From: Paralithodes platypus
Lineage: Eukaryota > Arthropoda > Malacostraca > Decapoda > Lithodidae
Assembly (NCBI GenBank): GCA_032716605.1
Contig: CM064492.1
Span: 50,859,766 to 50,923,765, forward strand
Length of the DNA stretch: 64,000 nucleotides
Direction: 5' to 3'
Shown here: piece by piece, positions 59,730-64,000 of the stretch
Layout: each line of letters starts with the position of its first letter
Numbering within the stretch: position 1 is the first letter of the stretch
Made by a program: the position numbers and the translations under genes
Notes under the pieces: generated by a model
Seen by the model: the letters and a program-made list of their open reading frames with translations, nothing else
Database searches by the model: none
What the model was told of the DNA's origin: nothing

Positions 59730-61040
59730 GTGAAATAGGAAAATATACAGTGCAACAGAGTAATATACCCGAAAGTAACTTGCCTACTGCAGACACAAAC
59801 TGTTTAGCGTGTAACAACCAGTGCTTGTTAGAGTTTTTGAAATTTCGAACGTGTAAAAAATACATACAAGTAAACTGTACACACCTCCCTGTCTATGTCA
59901 TTGTGAATTTTCTGAACACAAGGAGTCGGTACACCTGTGAGGGATGTATTCGACAACACCTGGCTGAACAAGGCGATCGGCAATGCAGTTTGCGGTCGTC
60001 TGGACAGGGAAAAGGAAAGGGAGGCTAAACAGCCAGACAAAGACAATTACAATGAAAACACCACTGAAAACAGTGGTAAATGTGATGAACCTTTTTCCGA
60101 AGAACAAAGTGGCACTTCACCCATAACAAATATTTAAAAATCTTCAAAAAGACGAACGGAAAACCAAATTATGCTACTACTACAACAATAATAAGTGTTA
60201 ATTTGGCCGAAAGGGACGTGACTGCCCCTGTGCTCACCCAAAGCTATGTAACAGGTACAAGATAAACGGTCGTGATCCCGTAAAGGGATGTAAACATGGT
60301 GATAAGTGCAAATACCTTCACCCACCTACTGTAGTATGCAATGGTTCAGAAAGGAGGAGGGAGTGTTTAAAGTTGTTGTGCAAAAGACTCCATTTTAAGG
60401 GTACTTGTCGATATTTTTCTGACCAGTGTAGAGAACCGCAACAAACAACCACTTACCCACCACCACCTACTCATTCAGCCATTCCTGCACCGAATTCCCA
60501 AACACAGAGTGAGTGGTTAAATCGACCTCGACGAACACAAGATACGTAGGTAAATCAACCTTCCCAAAATTATCCCACGGTACATTTTTTTAAGTGCAAC
60601 AGATGCAGCAAATGCAAAAAGTGCAACAACAAATTTGCACTTAAAATCCATCCGACTCAGTGGTGCATCCCTCCATCACAACGTCTACAATAATTACACT
60701 CAATATAGCGGGCCTATTACCTTACAAGTTCAGAGGTTAAGTAAAGCTGCTTGCAGAAATGGCACAAGTAGATAATGCTCTCATACTTTTCCTAACAGAA
60801 TCATATCTTACCCAAAGTATAAGAAACGCTGAAATATATATAGAAAATTACACCTCATTTAGAACTGATAGATCTGTCCATAAACAAAGGGGGTATTATC
60901 ACTTACGTTAAAAATCACCTTGCAGCTCCCACTAAATATCTATTCACAGAATCTAATTCCTATACAGAGGTCCAGGTACTAAACATTACAGCCATTAATA
61001 TTACCTACATCACTATTAGTGTGGCAGCTATGTGAGAGAG
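59730..61040 (+). pseudogene. LINE 5' part: zinc-finger ORF1 and start of ORF2 endonuclease
   Basis: ORF1 starts near 59750 with NCLACNNQCL ... CTHLP ... YTCEGCI, spacing like a PHD-type finger of LINE ORF1 proteins. After a frameshift near 59990 and stops near 60135 and 60196 it continues FGRKGRDCPCAHPKLCNRYK, then GCKHGDKCKYLHP and CRYF, a pair of CCCH zinc fingers. Such fingers bind the element's RNA. At about 60690-61035 the ORF2 apurinic endonuclease begins: TIITLNIAGLLPYKFRG, NALILFLTESYLTQSIRNAE, GGIITYVKNHLAAPTKYL, EVQVLNITAINITYITI. It stops at TGA 61033-61035, just before the domain part with which the LINE at 41815 begins. Many stops; inactive. Clade probably Jockey/CR1 group. Confidence 0.75.
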
Positions 61041-61394
61041 TTTGTGGGAATTGTGCGTTTCTTGATAACAGTGACAAAATTGGCACACAATAATACACGC
61101 AGGATACTCAAAATTAGATATTGGGCCTTCATAGTTTTAGCCTATGTTGGCTTTCTTTGGCAGCCCTTTTTTCAATCAATCTTCATTAGAGTACTGAAAC
61201 AGATATTTAGCCCAAACTGTATACTGTGGTAGAATACTGTACTTTTTTCACATTAGGCTAACTACTAAGGGATAAGGACTGGGTAAGGAAGAACTATCAC
61301 ATACATGGACTGGAGGAGTGAGTGCCGTAAACAATGCTAATAAGAAATACTGGTTAGGTAAACAGCTTATTCAATTAGCTTTGATGCCAATTTT

Positions 61395-61598
61395 TGCAAC
61401 GCCTTGAGGATTATGACGCGTTTTAGCAGTTTTATTTAATGGGCGATTAGTCAGTTTGGTAAGAATCGGTGAGAGTCAGAGGCATAAGTGAGTTGGTTTT
61501 GACCCTTTAGATTCCTAGAGGTCCTTCCTAAACTGCATAAAATCCACTGATGATAGCCAATATTAACTGTTAAATGCGACAGAGTCCTCAAGGGGTTA
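61395..61598. mobile_element. GTTAACCCC MITE family, copy
   Basis: CCTTGAGGATTATGACGCGT at the left, GAGTCCTCAAGGGGTTAAT at the right, inner GGGCGATTAGTCAGTTTGG and AACTGCATAAAATCC. Confidence 0.78.
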
Positions 61599-61671
61599 AT
61601 CACTGTTTGGCATTCCTAATTAGCATAACAATTAAGAAGACCAAGGAGTTATTAAAATTAAAATACTTTAT

Positions 61672-61732
61672 ATATACTGTATATATATACCGGTATATAT
61701 ATATATTTTTTTTTTTTTTTTTTTTTTTTTGC
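61672..61732. repeat. (TA)n and T-run
   Basis: TATATACTGTATATATATACC then TA repeats and about 25 T. The T-run could be the A-tail of an antisense LINE. Confidence 0.85.
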
Positions 61733-61744
61733 TGTACAGCAAGG

Positions 61745-61925
61745 TTACTCGTTCACCGATAACCCTGCTCATTCTTCTACTCAACAAGAAAACTCTGCAA
61801 CTCTCTCACTTAATCTGTCTTTCCCTCATCTCATGACTTAAACTGCTTCAAGCTCCGTGTGTCCAGACATGTTGACTGTAACGTATCTTGCATTTAGCTC
61901 CCTATCACTCTTTGGGAGGGAGGCA
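61745..61925 (+). pseudogene. LINE ORF2 3' end fragment
   Basis: TTCTTCTACTCAACAAG (61774) through GACTTAAACTGCTTCAAGCT and CGTGTGTCCAGACATGTTG closely follows 41262-41365, with frameshifts. Same family as 41224-41445. Confidence 0.65.
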
Positions 61926-62339
61926 CTTGTTACTGGCAGCACTACCTTTTGTCTTTATCATACACATAGACAAAAAACCTGTATGATTTAATGTTTCTAT
62001 ATCTCTTCCTTGACAGTCTACATGTGTTCCTAAGATGGCATGAGTGTTTCAGCCCATAGTGAATATGAAAGTGTTGATGTGTAAAGACGATATCACACGA
62101 GAGCTTTTATAGTCAACATTCGATGATCAACATTATTCTGGCAACATTTATGGAATATTTTGCACTGGTATCGGAAAGTAAACTGATGGTAGATGCATTT
62201 AGGTGACCGAAATTGTGTAAATGTTGACTTCATAAGCTGCCAGACCAGTGTTGAGGGTAATTGTTGAGGGAAAAAGTGCTCGTGTGATACCGGCTTAAGA
62301 CGATTATAGGGGCTCCTAGGCTGAGATGAGTACCGGATA

Positions 62340-62405
62340 AAGTGAGAGAGAGAGAACGAGAGAGAGAGAGTGAATGAGGAGAGAGAGAGAAAGAGAGATA
62401 GAGTA
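62340..62405. repeat. Degenerate (GA)n, tail of antisense LINE family A
   Basis: GAGAGA runs broken by AACG, TGAATG and AAAG. They join the LINE 3' UTR at AGTACAAAGGAAATCAAGC. Confidence 0.85.
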
Positions 62406-63275
62406 TAAAGTACAGAGGAGTAGTACAAAGGAAATCAAGCAACAACAGGTCTAGTGACCCCTCTAGGTTGCTTATCCTCAAAAACACTGAGGATCAAGTG
62501 TCCAAACAGTGGTTTAGAGTGGGTAGGGGGAAATTGGAATGAGAACTACTGTCCTGGAGCTAATGTCCGTGACAGGATTAGGATGTTAGTAGGGGACAGA
62601 TGGGTTAGTAACATACCACAGTTATATGTGATCTTTCATATATCTGGACAAAAAAGAGTAACGTCTTAGTAATATACAGTATATACCGGTACGCAAAAAA
62701 GAGTAACGTCTTAGTAATATATATACCGGTACGCAATAATCCTTAATGAATCTGAATGGGGAATACAATATAGTTATTCATTTACAAACGCAGTCAGTCG
62801 CTGGTTTGATGCAAGATATTTGTCTAGGCGAAGTTTAAAATAATCAACGGTGCTGCAGTCTATAACGTCTCGGAGAAGCCCATTCCACAAGTTGACAACT
62901 TGATTGAAGAAGAAACTCTTAGATTCGTATGAGTTAAAAGATTTATCAATAATTTTGCAACCGTTTCCCCGCGTGTAATTAGATTGGTCGATAGTGAAGT
63001 ACTTACTAATGTTCATATTGTCGATGCCTTTGATTATTTTGAACATTTGAATTAAGCCACCTCTTAATCTATGCTGGGTTAAAACAAATATATTTAATTC
63101 TCTAAGACGCTGCTCGTATGGTTTGTTCTTTAGGCTAGGTATCATTTTGGCAACTCTTCGTTGAACTCGTTCTACCTGGTCTATATCCTTTTGGTAATAA
63201 GGGCACCAGGACTGAACGCAGTATTCTAGAAGAGGGCGGACTAAGGAATTGTAAAGAGTTAGGATAACATCTTTG
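62406..63275 (-). pseudogene. CR1-like LINE (family A), ORF2 C-terminus and 3' UTR, second copy
   Basis: The minus frame contains RPLLEYCVQSWCPYYQKDI, then MIPSLKNKPYEQRLRELNIF, LRGGLIQMFKIIKGIDNMN, YTRGNGCKIIDKSFNSYESK and LDKYLASNQRLTAFVNE (stop at 62774-62776). It matches 44981-45484 residue by residue with few changes and, unlike that copy, keeps the frame at NYTRGNGCKII. One codon is lost at NGL-LRDV. The 3' UTR at 62430-62640 is the reverse of 45500-45690. 5'-truncated at the same region as the first copy. Confidence 0.9.
62640..62745. repeat. Short tandem duplication
   Basis: CAAAAAAGAGTAACGTCTTA, GTAATATA and TATACCGGTACGCAA occur twice, about 45 bp apart (62648 and 62696). Confidence 0.85.
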
Positions 63276-63307
63276 GATTTATGCTCAAATGACCTGCCTA
63301 TAAAGCC

Positions 63308-63310
<3 letters not shown>

Positions 63311-63357
<47 letters not shown>
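63311..63357. repeat. (GA)n microsatellite, tail of antisense LINE family B
   Basis: Pure GA run followed by TATTTACATAGATTTACATA, the reverse of the family B tail. Confidence 0.9.
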
Positions 63358-63359
<2 letters not shown>

Positions 63360-64000
63360 TTTACATAGATTTACATAGATACACTGGCCACACAGATCTT
63401 ACGATCCCTACGAGGTGACCAGGACTTAATCCTAATAGAGATAGCAACCCTAAGAGAAAGTGGAAGGAAAGGATAGCAAATATGAAGGCTCTCTCCCCAC
63501 CCTCCGCTCCCTCCGGCAATATGCCGTACATGAAAATAGTTAGAAGTGAATAACCTTGCAGGGCTTGGAAATCGCCTGAAGGAATTTATAGTATAGTTAG
63601 AAATGGAAGGGAAAAGGCATGCACACCTTCACTTTTTTGTTTATTTTTATTATTTTCCCTTTTCCAACTGAAAACGTTTTCATTTCCGCCAGGTTCTCTT
63701 ATCAGTGATCAGCTTCTACTGCAGACCAACTTTTCTGTGATATGTGTCTAACCTTTTTTTAAATGTGTATATCGAGTCACTGTCAATAACTTCATTAGGG
63801 AGCTTATTCCACTCATTAATAATACTGTGGGTGAAGAAATTTTTAGTTATGTCTAGGTTCGCTTTCCTGCCTGTTAGTTTTAATTTGTTTCCTCTTGTGG
63901 AACCTTCTTTGGCTATCTTAAATAGATTATTAGAATTTACGTTACTAAAGCCTTTTAGTATCTTAAAACACTCTATCAGCTGTCCCCTTATTCTCCGTTT
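63358..64000 (-). pseudogene. CR1-like LINE (family B), ORF2 C-terminus and 3' UTR, cut by window edge
   Basis: From the right edge the minus frame reads KRRIRGQLIECFKILKGFSN, NNLFKIAKEGSTRGNKLKLT, NLDITKNFFTHSIINEWNKL and FKKRLDTYHRKVGLQ, with stop near 63716. RIRGQLIE.FK...G followed by STRGN..KL is the CR1-type C-terminus. The 3' UTR (63358-63700) shares GGTGGGGAGAG...CTATCC with 22980-23118 and the GATCTGTGTGGCC tail with 1110-1160. The frame is open over the visible 95 residues; the rest lies outside the window. Confidence 0.88.

Overview
This 64 kb window looks like intergenic DNA of an arthropod, most likely a decapod crustacean. It is AT-rich and full of long (CT)n, (GA)n, (CA)n, (GT)n and (TA)n arrays, and it carries many 5'-truncated CR1-, RTE- and Jockey/I-like LINEs, tRNA-derived SINEs, foldback MITEs, Ty3/gypsy-type LTRs and a PIF/Harbinger transposon. 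I found no host protein-coding gene, rRNA gene or intact tRNA gene. Every coding region I can support belongs to a transposable element, and nearly all are decayed. The taxon is an inference from repeat content; no host marker gene is present.

Layout. 0-8 kb: LINE tails, a 58-bp satellite interrupted by a Jockey/I-like LINE, a tandem repeat made of near-perfect hairpins, and a CR1-like RT fragment. 8.2-26.4 kb: the largest structure, an inverted repeat with arms of about 2.7 kb (left 8228-10930; right broken into 15425-16575, 23119-24434 and 26249-26445) around a 4.5 kb spacer. The right arm was later hit by a MITE, by a block holding a complete PIF/Harbinger element (17912-22963), and by a solo LTR (24435-26248). 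The left arm keeps the empty sites for the MITE and the LTR, so the order of events can be read. 26.5-36 kb: a dense cluster of a TTAA-flanked MITE family, a second MITE family one of whose copies has grown into a 1 kb minisatellite, an antisense solo LTR (28008-29909), and inverted SINE-like units. 37-46.6 kb: an RTE fragment, a Jockey/CR1-group LINE with an uninterrupted RT domain enclosed by inverted Penelope-like terminal segments, a CR1-like 3' end, and CT/GT microsatellites. 46.8-49.2 kb: more MITEs. 49.58-58.11 kb: a full-length but internally deleted gypsy-type retrotransposon with 1.8 kb LTRs and a scrambled pol. 58.1-64 kb: CA/GT arrays, another MITE, the 5' part of a LINE with zinc-finger ORF1, and 3' ends of two CR1-like families.

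How the pieces work together. Inside the Harbinger element the two genes converge: a three-exon MADF/Myb-like DNA-binding gene on the plus strand, with its own TATA box and poly(A) signal, and a DDE transposase on the minus strand. Perfect 26-bp terminal inverted repeats and a TTA target duplication show it moved as a unit. The transposase now has one in-frame stop and a lysine where the catalytic glutamate is expected. The gypsy-type element appears to place integrase pieces before reverse transcriptase, as in Gmr1-like elements, and has lost the integrase core and most of RT/RNase H. The MITEs and SINEs have no proteins and would depend on enzymes encoded elsewhere.
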